Shown here one piece after another: positions 10,787 to 19,514 of a DNA stretch of 64,000 nt. Source of the stretch: Halorarius litoreus (GTDB taxonomy: Archaea > Halobacteriota > Halobacteria > Halobacteriales > Haloarculaceae); assembly GCF_024362405.1 (NCBI RefSeq), contig NZ_CP101454.1, positions 1,240,001-1,304,000 on the forward strand. Reading direction: 5' to 3'. The notes below the pieces were generated by a model. The model made no database searches. It had not been told where the DNA came from and was given only the letters and a program-made list of their open reading frames with translations. Each line of letters opens with the position of its first letter. The first letter of the stretch is position 1. The translations under genes and the position numbers were made by a program.

Positions 10787-11485
10787 TTGATTCCGACAGG
10801 TGTACAGAGCCAACGGGTAGTACTGCACGTTGACGACGACCACGACGTTCTCGACGTTGGGGCGTCCTCGATGGAACACGCGGCCCCGAACGTCCACATC
10901 CTCGACCATGACAATCCGGAGAGCGCGCTCGAAGCACTCTCGTCCACCACCGTGGACTGCGTCGTCAGCGACAGCATCCGGATGGCCGACGGCACGCCGT
11001 TCGTCGAGCGCGTCCGCGACCTCGACGAGTCGGTCCCCATCGTCCTCTTCACGGGGTCGGAGTGGGACGCCGTCCGGGAGACCGCCGAAGCCGTCTCCGC
11101 CGCCGGCTACGTTCGAAAGGGGAACGACGCGGTCGGTGAACTGATTCGCCGCGTCGAGAGCGTCCTCGACGGCGACGGAGAGCCGCTGTACACGCTCGAG
11201 GGAGGCTGGACGGTCGTCGCCCGCCACGACTGGGACGCGCGCGTCGACCTCAGCACCCGTCTCGTCGAGGCGGTGACGGCCCACACCGGGCTGGACGCCG
11301 AGACCGTCCCGCCGCTGTTCGAGAGCATCGACACGGACGCGGTGACGGACCTGCTGGCACCGCTGACCATCGACGGCCGCCGGGCACGCGAGGAGCACAT
11401 GGAGGTCCACTTCGAGTGGGCCGGCCACGAACTGCTGGTCACGAACGAGGGCGTCATCGCCCTCAGACCGCTCGACGAAGAATAA
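10787..11485 (+). CDS. Response regulator with HalOD1 output domain
   Basis: A 232-residue, two-domain protein. Receiver domain at residues 10-128: acidic pocket DDD at 16-18, phosphoacceptor D62 in VVSDS, T89 and K111. The C-terminal part (about 138-232) matches the haloarchaeal HalOD1 output domain (VPPLFESIDTDAVTDLL). The only start giving the complete receiver is a TTG at 10787; the first ATG (10871) would delete the acidic pocket. A TATA-like AGCTAATACC about 30 bases upstream fits the TTG. No histidine kinase lies nearby, so it is an orphan regulator. What HalOD1 binds is not known. Confidence 0.85.
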   Translation: MIPTGVQSQRVVLHVDDDHDVLDVGASSMEHAAPNVHILDHDNPESALEALSSTTVDCVVSDSIRMADGTPFVERVRDLDESVPIVLFTGSEWDAVRETAEAVSAAGYVRKGNDAVGELIRRVESVLDGDGEPLYTLEGGWTVVARHDWDARVDLSTRLVEAVTAHTGLDAETVPPLFESIDTDAVTDLLAPLTIDGRRAREEHMEVHFEWAGHELLVTNEGVIALRPLDEE

Positions 11486-11503
11486 GTTCCGGCGCGACGC
11501 GAG

Positions 11504-12538
11504 TTACTCCGGCTTCAGTCCCTCGTTCTGGACACGCATGATCCCCTCGCCGTCGGGGAGGTTCGGCGCGTCCACGAGCTTCACGATACGCTTGTCGCCC
11601 TTCGACTTCTTCAGGTACATCCGGAACGTCGACTTGTGGCCGAGGATGTTCCCACCGATGGGTTTGGTGGGGTCGCCGAAGAACGCGTCCGGGTTCGACT
11701 GGACCTGGTTCGTGACGACGACCGCCGCGTTGAACAGGTTGCCGACGCGATCGAGGTCGTGGAGGTGCTTGTTGAGCTTCTGCTGGCGGTTGGCGAGTTC
11801 ACCACGACCCACGTACTCCGCGCGGAAGTGGGCGGTCAGCGAGTCGACACAGAGCAGGCGGACGGGGTAGTCGTCGTCCTCGTACTCCTTGGCGATCTCC
11901 TGGGCCTTCTCCGCGAGGAGGATCTGGTGGTTGGAGTTGAACGCCTTCGCGACGTGAATCTTGTCGAGCACGTCCGCGACGAGCGCCTCCAGTGCCTCCT
12001 CGTCGCCGGCACTCCCCTCGATCTCGCGCTGTTCGAGCGCGGCCTCGATGACCTCGTCGTCCCAGCCACGGACCATCTCGTCGATGCGCTCGGGGCGGAA
12101 CGTGTCCTCCGAGTCGATGAAGATACAGCGGCCGCCGAGGCCGCCGGCTTCGGGCGGGAGCTGGACGTTGATCGAGAGCTGGTGGGTGATCTGCGACTTG
12201 CCCGCGCCGAACTCACCGTACACCTCGGTGATGGACTGGGTCTCGACACCGCCACCGAGGAGGTCGTCGATCTCCGGGATGAGCCACTTGAGCTTCCCGA
12301 TGCGTTCGCGTCGCGCGAGCACGTCCGAGCCGGTCTCGAAGCCGCCGATGTCCGCGGCTTCGCGCGCGGCGTTGATGATGTCCGCCGCCGAGGACTCGCC
12401 GACGTCGGCCTTGTTGGAGAGCTCGCCGGGGGAGGCGACCGCGATGGACTGGTAGGAGTCGTAGCCGTTGTCCTTGAGCTTGTCCGCCGTGGCCGGTCCC
12501 ACACCGGGGAGGTCCTCGAGGTCAGGTTTGGCTGCCAT
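11504..12538 (-). CDS. radA: DNA repair and recombination protein RadA
   Basis: A 344-residue archaeal recombinase. An N-terminal helix-hairpin-helix domain occupies residues 1-62 ([12 protein letters not shown]), Walker [10 protein letters not shown] is at 108-116, and Walker B is [12 protein letters not shown]. The ATPase core ends at the usual [23 protein letters not shown]-binding/L2-to-C-terminal region. RadA forms filaments on single-stranded DNA and performs strand exchange. No intein is present. It is convergent with the response regulator and has its own TATA box. Confidence 0.98.
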   Translation of the reverse strand: MAAKPDLEDLPGVGPATADKLKDNGYDSYQSIAVASPGELSNKADVGESSAADIINAAREAADIGGFETGSDVLARRERIGKLKWLIPEIDDLLGGGVETQSITEVYGEFGAGKSQITHQLSINVQLPPEAGGLGGRCIFIDSEDTFRPERIDEMVRGWDDEVIEAALEQREIEGSAGDEEALEALVADVLDKIHVAKAFNSNHQILLAEKAQEIAKEYEDDDYPVRLLCVDSLTAHFRAEYVGRGELANRQQKLNKHLHDLDRVGNLFNAAVVVTNQVQSNPDAFFGDPTKPIGGNILGHKSTFRMYLKKSKGDKRIVKLVDAPNLPDGEGIMRVQNEGLKPE

Positions 12539-12560
12539 GGACGGTCGTTGTGCGGCACCC

Positions 12561-12570
12561 AGTATAAAGC
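12561..12570 (-). promoter_or_regulatory. TATA box of radA
   Basis: Read leftward the sequence is GCTTTATACT, about 27 bases before the radA ATG, which implies an essentially leaderless transcript. Confidence 0.6.
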
Positions 12571-12641
12571 CTCGTTAACAGCGTTGTGAAAGTGTAATCG
12601 CCAGGCTGGACGGTGGCGACTCGAACGTCTGACGACAGGTT

Positions 12642-13268
12642 TTACCCGGAAGCCAACGGCGACCCCCACGGTCGGGCGTCGCCCTCGGGCCACAGCGGGT
12701 ACCAGTAGGCCTTGTCCTGTTCGACCGAGAGTTCGCCGTCCATCACGGACTCCAGTTTGAACTCGGCGGTCGAGTCACGCTCGCGGCCCGTCTTCGGGGC
12801 GAACGGGTAGTAGCTGCCCCGGCGGAAGGAGTAGATCCAGTAGAGCGGCGCACCGGTGCGCGTCTGCTCGAACGCGAAGACCGCCGCCAGCAGTCGCGAG
12901 CCGAACCCCGCCTCGATCATCGTGTCCGCGGCGAAATGCACCCCCGTCACGAGGTCCTCGAAGTCGTCGTCCGCGAGGACGACCCAGTCGTAGCCGTGGG
13001 CGTCCGTCCGGAACTCGAACTGCGTGCCCGTCTCGTCTTTTCCGGCGTGGAGGACGGCGTCGACCTCGTCGCGGGCGGCGGCGAACGCGGTGGAGTCCAC
13101 CCCCGAGAAGCAGAGGGCGGCTTCGTCTCCTGGAACGTAGTCGAGTTCCGCCTCCATCGTGACGTACGCCGTCGAGAGCCCGAACAGGTCTTCGGGGTCG
13201 GCCGCGCGCGTCGCGTCGGCCTCCGCAGCCATGCCGAGCGCCTCACGCAGCGAGTCGAGAATACCCAT
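12642..13268 (-). CDS. pspAB: PspA-associated protein PspAB
   Basis: A 208-residue protein beginning MGILDSLREALGM and containing the long mixed domain with YVPGDEAALCFSGVDS, YDWVVLADDDFEDLV, YWIYSFRRGSYYPFAP and a C-terminal WYPLWPEGD. This is the pattern of the PspAB family, which in actinobacteria and haloarchaea is encoded beside htpX and linked to the PspA membrane-stress response. Here htpX is 1.9 kb upstream on the same strand, separated by two lipoprotein genes. A palindromic TATA-like CCGCTTTAGCGG (13289-13300) about 27 bases upstream suggests its own leaderless promoter. Biochemical role is not established. Confidence 0.82.
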   Translation of the reverse strand: MGILDSLREALGMAAEADATRAADPEDLFGLSTAYVTMEAELDYVPGDEAALCFSGVDSTAFAAARDEVDAVLHAGKDETGTQFEFRTDAHGYDWVVLADDDFEDLVTGVHFAADTMIEAGFGSRLLAAVFAFEQTRTGAPLYWIYSFRRGSYYPFAPKTGRERDSTAEFKLESVMDGELSVEQDKAYWYPLWPEGDARPWGSPLASG

Positions 13269-13310
13269 ACCGGTAGTGGGGGCGGGGGCCGCTAAAGCGG
13301 TGTGGTCGGG

Positions 13311-13871
13311 TCACTCCTCGCTGTCCACCGAGACCGACGCGCGGAGGTACTTCTCGGGGCAGGTCCAGTGGGCCTTCGCCGCGGCCTCGGAGCCCTCGGG
13401 GTGGTCGGTCGTACACAGTCGTTCCTGCTCGCTGCGGACGACGGTGCGCTCGTCGTTCGCGCCGGAGCCGTCCTCGCGGACGACGACCGTCTCGGGCAGG
13501 CTGTCGGCAAAGCGGAACCGAACCTGGTAGTGGCTCGCGGCCATGTCCGCCGTACACCCGAGATTCGGGAACCACCCCTTCTCGACGGAGTTGAGCGTCG
13601 TGTAGAGCGTGTCTGCCTCGGCGTCGTACCGCACCTCGGTGACGCCGATGCGGTTGCAGCTGCTCGACCCGTAGTACATGAACCCCTGGACGAACACCGC
13701 ACCGGCGTCGTCGTCCCACGAGACGACGATGGGCCGCGGCCGACGCTGTCGCCGTGGCTCGAAGTCGAGGTCGATACGGGTGTCGACGAGCCCCGACTGC
13801 CCGAACGTACAGCCCGCAAGCGCCGTCGCGCCCACAGCGCCCGCTGCGCGCAGGAGGTCGCGGCGTCTCAT
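13311..13871 (-). CDS. Tat-exported lipoprotein, function unknown
   Basis: A 186-residue protein whose first 22 residues form a Tat lipoprotein signal: twin-arginine RRRDLL, hydrophobic stretch, lipobox LAGC with Cys at about 21. The mature part begins with an Arg-rich linker (EPRRQRRPRP) and a beta-rich domain with Cys in SSSCNRIGV, NLGCTAD, RLCTTD and HWTCPEKY, so two disulphides are possible outside the cell. Family not recognised. Its start overlaps the stop of the upstream beta-propeller gene by 4 bases, so the two are almost certainly cotranscribed. Confidence 0.8.
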   Translation of the reverse strand: MRRRDLLRAAGAVGATALAGCTFGQSGLVDTRIDLDFEPRRQRRPRPIVVSWDDDAGAVFVQGFMYYGSSSCNRIGVTEVRYDAEADTLYTTLNSVEKGWFPNLGCTADMAASHYQVRFRFADSLPETVVVREDGSGANDERTVVRSEQERLCTTDHPEGSEAAAKAHWTCPEKYLRASVSVDSEE

Positions 13872-15091
13872 CGCTCCCCTCCGAGCGCGTAGAGCCGGTT
13901 GTCACTCGACGCGACAAACACGTGCCCATCGACGACGGCTGGTGGGCCCTCGATGCGGCCCTGGGTGGCGAACTCCCACAGCCGCTCGCCAGAGGTGGGG
14001 TCGAGCGCGTAGAGGAAATTGTCCACACAGCCGGCGTAGACGGCACCGTCGGCCACGGCCGGTTGGGTGGTGAGGGCGTTCCACGCCCAGAACGACCACT
14101 GGACCTCACCTGACGTGTCGAGGGCGTACAGGCGACCGTCACCGTGCGCGACGTACACCCGGTCGTCGCCGACGGCTGGTGGCGCGCGGACAGCCGGTTG
14201 GCGCGGCCCCGGGTCGCCGTACAGGGCACTACCGCCATCTTCGTCGCTCGTGAGCGTCGTTCCGGGGTCGAACCGCCAGACCGGTTCGCCGTCGCGTACC
14301 CGGACGGCGTGGACGGAGCCGTCGTCGAGGCCGACGTACGCTCGGCCCCCGGCGGCGCTCACCCCGGTCGGGTCGCCGTCGACGCGGTCCTCGGTGTCCG
14401 TCTCCGGGTCGAACGTGCGTGACCACCGCTTCTCGCCCGTCGCGACATCGAGGCCAACGAGTCGACCGGGGGCGTCGCGCCGCCCGCCCGGGGCGAGTAC
14501 CGTGTCGCTGGCGACGGCGACTGGGCCGGGCCCCCACTCGCCGACGCGTGTGCTCCACAGCCGCGAGCCGTCGGCGAGCGACCGGGCCTCGACGTGGCCC
14601 GTCTCGCCGATTTCGAGGTAGAGTGTCCCGTCGTGGAGCGTCGGCGCGGCGACTTCGTCCCCCGGCCGCGTCGTCCACAGCGGCTCGCCGGAGACGGCGT
14701 CGAACGCGCGGAGCACGTCCTCCATCGGGACGACGACCGTCCCGTCGCCCACCGCGGCAGTGGTGTCGACGTACTGTCGCTCGGGGAGCGACTGCCGCCA
14801 CGCTTCGTCGCCGGTCGCCGCGTCGAACGCGACGAACCGGTCGCGGCCGCCGAGGAACACTCGGCCGTCGGCGACGACCGGTGACTGTCGCAGCGGGAAG
14901 TTCAGGTCCGCACGCCACCGCTGTTCGACCGTCTCGACGGGGCCGTGGGCGGCGGTGGTGCCGCTGTTGGCGGCGGTCCGGCCGAACTGCGGCCACCGGC
15001 CGGTGACGCGCCGGGTCGCCGAGGCCGCACAGCCCGCGAGCGCGACGCTCGCGGCACCGACGGTAGAGAGGAGGGCTCGTCTGGAGGGCAT
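13868..15091 (-). CDS. PQQ-like beta-propeller lipoprotein (Tat)
   Basis: A 407-residue exported protein. The signal reads MPSRRALLSTVG...ALAGC (twin Arg plus lipobox). Six to eight blade repeats follow, each with a variant of AFDAATGDEAWR / VVADGRVFLGG / LDTSGEVQWSF / LDPTSGERLWEF, typical of PQQ-binding-like quinoprotein propellers. Most haloarchaeal members lack PQQ and act as surface scaffolds or assembly factors; some resemble BamB. It lies 41 bases downstream of htpX and overlaps the next lipoprotein gene by 4 bases. Start chosen at 15091 because the signal peptide begins there; the long upstream extension is Arg-rich and unlikely. Confidence 0.88.
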   Translation of the reverse strand: MPSRRALLSTVGAASVALAGCAASATRRVTGRWPQFGRTAANSGTTAAHGPVETVEQRWRADLNFPLRQSPVVADGRVFLGGRDRFVAFDAATGDEAWRQSLPERQYVDTTAAVGDGTVVVPMEDVLRAFDAVSGEPLWTTRPGDEVAAPTLHDGTLYLEIGETGHVEARSLADGSRLWSTRVGEWGPGPVAVASDTVLAPGGRRDAPGRLVGLDVATGEKRWSRTFDPETDTEDRVDGDPTGVSAAGGRAYVGLDDGSVHAVRVRDGEPVWRFDPGTTLTSDEDGGSALYGDPGPRQPAVRAPPAVGDDRVYVAHGDGRLYALDTSGEVQWSFWAWNALTTQPAVADGAVYAGCVDNFLYALDPTSGERLWEFATQGRIEGPPAVVDGHVFVASSDNRLYALGGER

Positions 15092-15132
15092 CGCTCGTGC
15101 GTCTCGGTCCGCGGGAAAAGCTCTTGTGCCGC

Positions 15133-16014
15133 CTACTGCGTCTCCAGTTCGCGTTCGAGCTCGCGGAGCTTCTCGACCCGCTTCTCGGTCGTGGGGTGCG
15201 TCGAGAACAGCCGGCCGACGAACCCCGAGCGGATGGGGATGATGAAGAACGCGTTCATCTCCGCCTGCTCGCGCATGTCCTCCTTCGGAACCTGGTCCAT
15301 GCGCCCCGAGATCTTCAGGAGCGCGGACGCGAGCGCCGACGGCTTCCCGGTGATGACCGCCCCGCCGCGGTCGGCGGTGAACTCGCGGTACCGCGAGAGC
15401 GCCCGGATGAGCAGGAACGAGATTATCCACACCACCAGCGAGGCGAGGATGGCGACGATGACCGGCGCCTGGTTCCCGTTGCGCCCCCGGCCGCCGCCGA
15501 AGAACCAGCCCCAGCGGACGATAAGGAACGCGATGGTGGAGAGGAACGACGCGATGGTCATGACCGCCACGTCGCGGTTCTTGATGTGCGCGAGTTCGTG
15601 GGCGATGACCCCCTCCAGTTCCTCTTCTGTGAGGGTGTTCATGATGCCGGTCGTGACGGCCACCGCCGAGCTCTTTTTCGAGCGGCCGGTCGCGAACGCG
15701 TTCGGCATCCGCGAGTCAGCCACGGCGATCTTGGGTTTCGGGAGGTCGGCCTGCTGGGAGAGCCGCGAGACCATCGCGTGCAGTTGTGGGTACTCCTCCT
15801 CCGAGACCTCCTTCGCCCCCATCGAGTAGAGCGCGAGCTTGTCCGAGAAGAAGAACTGCGCGCCGAGGAACAGCGTCATCACGACGAGGATGGGGAAGAT
15901 GTTGTTCGAGAAGAACACGGCCATCACCCCGACGAACACGATGTAGAGGGCAAACAGGAGGAACATGGTGAAGAACATCCTGCCACGGAGCCCCCAGTCC
16001 GGTTTCCATTCCAT
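15133..16014 (-). CDS. htpX: Zinc metalloprotease HtpX
   Basis: An M48 family membrane protease of about 293 residues. Two helices occur near the N-terminus (MFFTMFLLFALYIVFVGVMA and the segment after FFSNN), the zinc site HELAH is in GVIAHELAHIKNRD with the downstream Glu in the FTADRGG region, and two more helices lie between them. HtpX degrades misfolded membrane proteins. The start is either the ATG at 16020 (MRMEW) or at 16014 (MEWKPDW); the TATA box at 16034-16043 and usual haloarchaeal N-termini favour 16014. It heads a leftward run that ends with pspAB. Confidence 0.94.
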   Translation of the reverse strand: MEWKPDWGLRGRMFFTMFLLFALYIVFVGVMAVFFSNNIFPILVVMTLFLGAQFFFSDKLALYSMGAKEVSEEEYPQLHAMVSRLSQQADLPKPKIAVADSRMPNAFATGRSKKSSAVAVTTGIMNTLTEEELEGVIAHELAHIKNRDVAVMTIASFLSTIAFLIVRWGWFFGGGRGRNGNQAPVIVAILASLVVWIISFLLIRALSRYREFTADRGGAVITGKPSALASALLKISGRMDQVPKEDMREQAEMNAFFIIPIRSGFVGRLFSTHPTTEKRVEKLRELERELETQ

Positions 16015-16033
16015 ACGCATACTGGGTGATGAA

Positions 16034-16043
16034 GGAATATAGG
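16034..16043 (-). promoter_or_regulatory. TATA box of htpX
   Basis: CCTATATTCC read leftward, about 24 bases before the preferred htpX start; a good match to the archaeal TATA consensus. Confidence 0.6.
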
Positions 16044-16095
16044 CCTCCCGGGGAGCCGCGGCGGCCACGGGCGCCCGGCGGGACCAACGACGTGC

Positions 16096-16105
16096 AGTTT
16101 AAACG
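16096..16105 (+). promoter_or_regulatory. TATA box of nmd3
   Basis: AGTTTAAACG lies about 28 bases before the ATG at 16129, consistent with a leaderless nmd3-taw2 transcript diverging from htpX. Confidence 0.6.
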
Positions 16106-16128
16106 CGAGAACGCACGAACACTACCCA

Positions 16129-17262
16129 ATGAGTGAGTCACGGCAGTTCTGTCCCCGGTGTGGCGACCCCGTCGAACGCCCACCCGACGCCGACCTCCCC
16201 GGGTCGCCCGCAGGCAGAGACGCCACCCTCTGTGATTCCTGCTACTTCGAGGACTTCGAACTCGTCGACGCCCCCGACCGCATCGAGGTGAAGGTCTGCT
16301 CGCAGTGCGGTGCGGTCCACCGCGGCAACCGCTGGGTGGACGTGGGCGCCCAGGACTACACCGACATCGCGGTCGAAGAGACCGCCGAGGCGCTCGGCGT
16401 CCACGTCGACGCCCGCGAGGTGTCGTGGGGGGTCGAGCCCGAGCAGGTCGACCAGAACACCATCCGGATGCACACCCTCTTCACGGGGCTCATCCGCGAC
16501 ACCCCGCTGCAGGAGGAGGTCACCGTGCCCGTCTACATCGCGCGGCAGACCTGCGACCGCTGTGGCCGCATCGCGGGCGACTACTGGGCGAGTCTCGTGC
16601 AGGTTCGGGGCGCGAACCGAACCCCCACGACCGAGGAGATGGACCGCGCGGAGACCATCGCCGAGGAGTACATCGCCGAGCGCGAGGCGACGGGCGATCG
16701 CAACGCGTTCATCACGAGCGCGAAGCGCGGCCCCGACGGCCTGAACATGAAGATCTCGGCGAACCAGATGGGCGAGGCCATCGCCCACCGCATCGTCCGG
16801 GAGTTCGGCGGGAACGTCTCGGCGGCCGAGACGCTCGTCACCGAGGACGGCGACGGCAACGAGGTCTATCGCGTCACGTTCGTCGCGCGCCTCCCGGAGT
16901 TCACCCCCGGCGACGTCATCGACCTCGACGACGGCGACGGCCCCGTCATCGTGACGAGCGCGCACGGGAACCTGAAGGGGACGCGCGTCGAGACGGGCGA
17001 GCGGTACGAGGCGAGCCACGAGGAGGGCATCGCCCCCGACGCCCGCAAACTCGGCAACTGGGACGACGGCCAGCCCACCACGCTCGTCGCCATCGAGGAC
17101 GACCGGGCGGTGCAGGTGCTCGACCCGGAGACGTTCGAGACGAAGACTATCCCCCGCCCGGACTACATGGACCCCGACGCCGACGAGGTGCGCGTGCTGC
17201 GCTCGCGTGCCGGCCTCCACGTCCTGCCCGACGAGCGCCCGGAGAGCCACGCCGATGCCTGA
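16129..17262 (+). CDS. nmd3: Archaeal NMD3 homologue (large ribosomal subunit factor)
   Basis: A 377-residue protein with four CxxC pairs that form two zinc sites: CPRCGD (8-11), CDSCYF, CSQCGA and CDRCGR. This N-terminal arrangement and the following alpha/beta region (NAFITSAKRGPDGLNMKISANQMGEAIAHRI) match the archaeal NMD3 family; the eukaryotic orthologue escorts the 60S subunit and monitors its assembly. The C-terminal half (residues 240-350) contains an OB/SH3-like domain as in archaeal members. It overlaps the next gene by 8 bases, giving an operon of ribosome- and tRNA-related functions. Confidence 0.9.
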   Translation: MSESRQFCPRCGDPVERPPDADLPGSPAGRDATLCDSCYFEDFELVDAPDRIEVKVCSQCGAVHRGNRWVDVGAQDYTDIAVEETAEALGVHVDAREVSWGVEPEQVDQNTIRMHTLFTGLIRDTPLQEEVTVPVYIARQTCDRCGRIAGDYWASLVQVRGANRTPTTEEMDRAETIAEEYIAEREATGDRNAFITSAKRGPDGLNMKISANQMGEAIAHRIVREFGGNVSAAETLVTEDGDGNEVYRVTFVARLPEFTPGDVIDLDDGDGPVIVTSAHGNLKGTRVETGERYEASHEEGIAPDARKLGNWDDGQPTTLVAIEDDRAVQVLDPETFETKTIPRPDYMDPDADEVRVLRSRAGLHVLPDERPESHADA

Positions 17263-18247
17263 GGGATTGGCGGTCGTCGTCGACATGCAGGCCACCCAGG
17301 CCGCCATCGACGCACTCGAAACGGAGGGGGTGTACGACCCCTCGCGCTCGGTCGAACCCTTCGAGGAGGGCATCGCCATCCCGGTGACCGCGCGACCCGA
17401 GACTGTCGAGGGGCGCGTGGTCGAGACCGACCTCCCAGCCAGAAACCGCGACCTCCGTGATTTGCTCGCCGCACGGGGCTGGGACGACGCCGACCTCGAA
17501 CAGGTGCCGTCGTCGTGGGCGGTGCTGGGGAGCTGTATTGTCGTGGACGACACCGGGTTTCCCGACCAGTCCGCCGTCGGCGACGCCCTGCTCGACCTCC
17601 ACGGCAACGCCGACACCGTCCTCCTCCACCGGGGTATCTCGGGGCGCCAGCGGGAACCAGACGTCGAGGTCATCGCAGGCGTCGGCGACACCGAGGTCGT
17701 CCACACCGAACACGGCACGAAGTACGCGATGGACCTCTCTCGGGTGATGTTCTCGCCCGGAAACCAGGCCGAACGCGCCCGGATGGGCGAGGTCGTCGAC
17801 GCGGACGAGCGCGTGTTCGATATGTTCGCCGGCATCGGCTACTTCACGCTCCCGATGGCCCGCGCCGGCGCCGCGGTGACGGCCGCCGAAATCAACCCCG
17901 AGGCGTATCGCTACCTCGTCGAGAACGCCGTGCTCAACGGCGTCCAGGAGCGCGTCTCGGCGTTCCGCGCCGACTGCCGGGACGTGGACGCGACCGCCGA
18001 CCGCGTGGTGATGGGCTACTACGAGAGCTACCAGTTTCTCGATGCGGCGCTCGACGCCCTCGTTTCGGGTGGAACGCTCCACCTCCACGAGACCACGCCC
18101 GACCCGGAGCTGTGGGACCGCCCCGTCGGACGCATCGAGACCGCCGCGGCCGACCACGGACGCACCGCCGAGATACTGGACCGCCGAGTCGTGAAGACCC
18201 ACGCCCCAGGAGTGAAACACGTCGTCGTCGACGCGCGGGTCGACTGA
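17255..18247 (+). CDS. taw2: tRNA wybutosine-pathway enzyme Taw2 (aminocarboxypropyltransferase)
   Basis: A 330-residue Trm5/Tyw2-type protein. The SAM motif is VFDMFAGIGYFTLP followed by AAEINPEAYRYLVENA. The catalytic position reads MGYYESY rather than the NLP motif of Trm5 methyltransferases; MGY is characteristic of Tyw2/Taw2, which transfers the 3-amino-3-carboxypropyl group of SAM to the tricyclic base at G37 of tRNA-Phe. The N-terminal region (residues 1-100) is the substrate-recognition domain. Translational coupling with nmd3 is likely through the 8-base overlap. A generic class I methyltransferase annotation is the alternative. Confidence 0.82.
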   Translation: MPEGLAVVVDMQATQAAIDALETEGVYDPSRSVEPFEEGIAIPVTARPETVEGRVVETDLPARNRDLRDLLAARGWDDADLEQVPSSWAVLGSCIVVDDTGFPDQSAVGDALLDLHGNADTVLLHRGISGRQREPDVEVIAGVGDTEVVHTEHGTKYAMDLSRVMFSPGNQAERARMGEVVDADERVFDMFAGIGYFTLPMARAGAAVTAAEINPEAYRYLVENAVLNGVQERVSAFRADCRDVDATADRVVMGYYESYQFLDAALDALVSGGTLHLHETTPDPELWDRPVGRIETAAADHGRTAEILDRRVVKTHAPGVKHVVVDARVD

Positions 18248-18311
18248 CTCGCGGAGCGACCGACACACGGGGCGGCCGAGGTTTTTGCCGACGGGCGTCG
18301 CACTCGGAGCC

Positions 18312-19514
18312 ATGTACGTCGACTGCGGAACGCTGTTCACGGGGACGGACGTCGTCGCCGACGGCCGCATCGCCATCGAGGACGGCCGCGTGCTCGAATC
18401 AGGACCACAGGACGCCGTCGAAGCGACCGGCGACCGGCTCGACCTCGCTGCCGAGGTCGTCACCCCCGGCTTCGTCGACGCGCACCTCCACCTGAAGGGC
18501 GCGCGCTCGATGGACCCGATGGACTGGGTCGCGGACGACACGGCGCTCTCGGCAGCGCGGGCCGTCGCGGACGCCGAACGCCTCCTCGACGCGGGGTTCA
18601 CGACCGTCCGGGACGTGGGCTCGAACGTCGCCATCGGGGTGCGCGACGCCATCGCCGCCGAGGAGGTGCCGGGGCCGCGCGTGTTCGCCGCCGGCCTCTC
18701 GATTTCACAGACCGGCGGACACGGTGACCTCCACATGCTCCCCCGCGAGTGGGTGAAAGACGGCGCGGGCATCTCCGAACTCGCTGACGGCGAAGACGAG
18801 TGCCGGAGAGTCGCCCGAAAACGCGCGCGGCAGGGCGCGGACGTGCTGAAGATCATGACCACCGGGGGCGTCCTCTCGGAGAAGGACTCGCCGACGCAAG
18901 CGCAGTTCACCGACAGCGAGGTCGCGGCGATGGTGGAGGAGGCCCACCGGGTCGGAATGCCCGTCGCCAGCCACGCGCAGGGCGCCGCCGGGGTCAAACG
19001 CGCCCTCGAGAACGGCGTCGACACCATCGAGCACGGCTTTCATCTGGACGACGAGTGTCTCGACCTGTTTTTGGAACGAGAGGCGACGTTCGTCCCGACG
19101 CTCGCCATCATGCACCGCATCGTCACCGCGGGCGCCGACCACGGCGTCCCCGAGCACGGGCTGCAGAAGGCACGGGAGGCGCGGGAGGCACACCTCGACT
19201 CGGTCGAGCGCGCCATCGAGGCGGGCGTGCCCATCGCAACGGGAACGGACTTCATCGGCCCCGACCTCGTCCCGCACGGCGAGAACGCGCTCGAACTGGA
19301 GCTACTGGTCGAGGAGGTGGGACTGTCGGTCGCGGACGCCATCGCGAGCGCGACGACCGTCGCCGGGCGAACGGTTCCCGACGACTCGGTCGGCGGGCTC
19401 GAAGCCGGGAACTACGCGGACTTCCTCGTACTGGGTGGCGACCCGCGCGACGATCTCGGGGCGTTGCGCGACGTTCGAGAAGTTTACCGCAAGGGCGAGC
19501 GCGTCCGCCAGTAG
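18312..19514 (+). CDS. Metal-dependent amidohydrolase (imidazolonepropionase/prolidase-like)
   Basis: A 400-residue amidohydrolase-superfamily TIM barrel. The first metal site is DAHLHLKG (H58, H60), the candidate carboxylated Lys is in VLKIMTTGG, later ligands are ASHAQG and EHGFHLDD, and the final Asp is in ATGTDFIG. The small beta-sandwich is split between residues 1-50 and 350-400 (DFLVLGGDPRDDL). Relatives include Xaa-Pro/Xaa-Arg dipeptidases. The substrate is not identifiable. Its end overlaps the convergent MFS gene by 31 bases. Confidence 0.88.
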   Translation: MYVDCGTLFTGTDVVADGRIAIEDGRVLESGPQDAVEATGDRLDLAAEVVTPGFVDAHLHLKGARSMDPMDWVADDTALSAARAVADAERLLDAGFTTVRDVGSNVAIGVRDAIAAEEVPGPRVFAAGLSISQTGGHGDLHMLPREWVKDGAGISELADGEDECRRVARKRARQGADVLKIMTTGGVLSEKDSPTQAQFTDSEVAAMVEEAHRVGMPVASHAQGAAGVKRALENGVDTIEHGFHLDDECLDLFLEREATFVPTLAIMHRIVTAGADHGVPEHGLQKAREAREAHLDSVERAIEAGVPIATGTDFIGPDLVPHGENALELELLVEEVGLSVADAIASATTVAGRTVPDDSVGGLEAGNYADFLVLGGDPRDDLGALRDVREVYRKGERVRQ

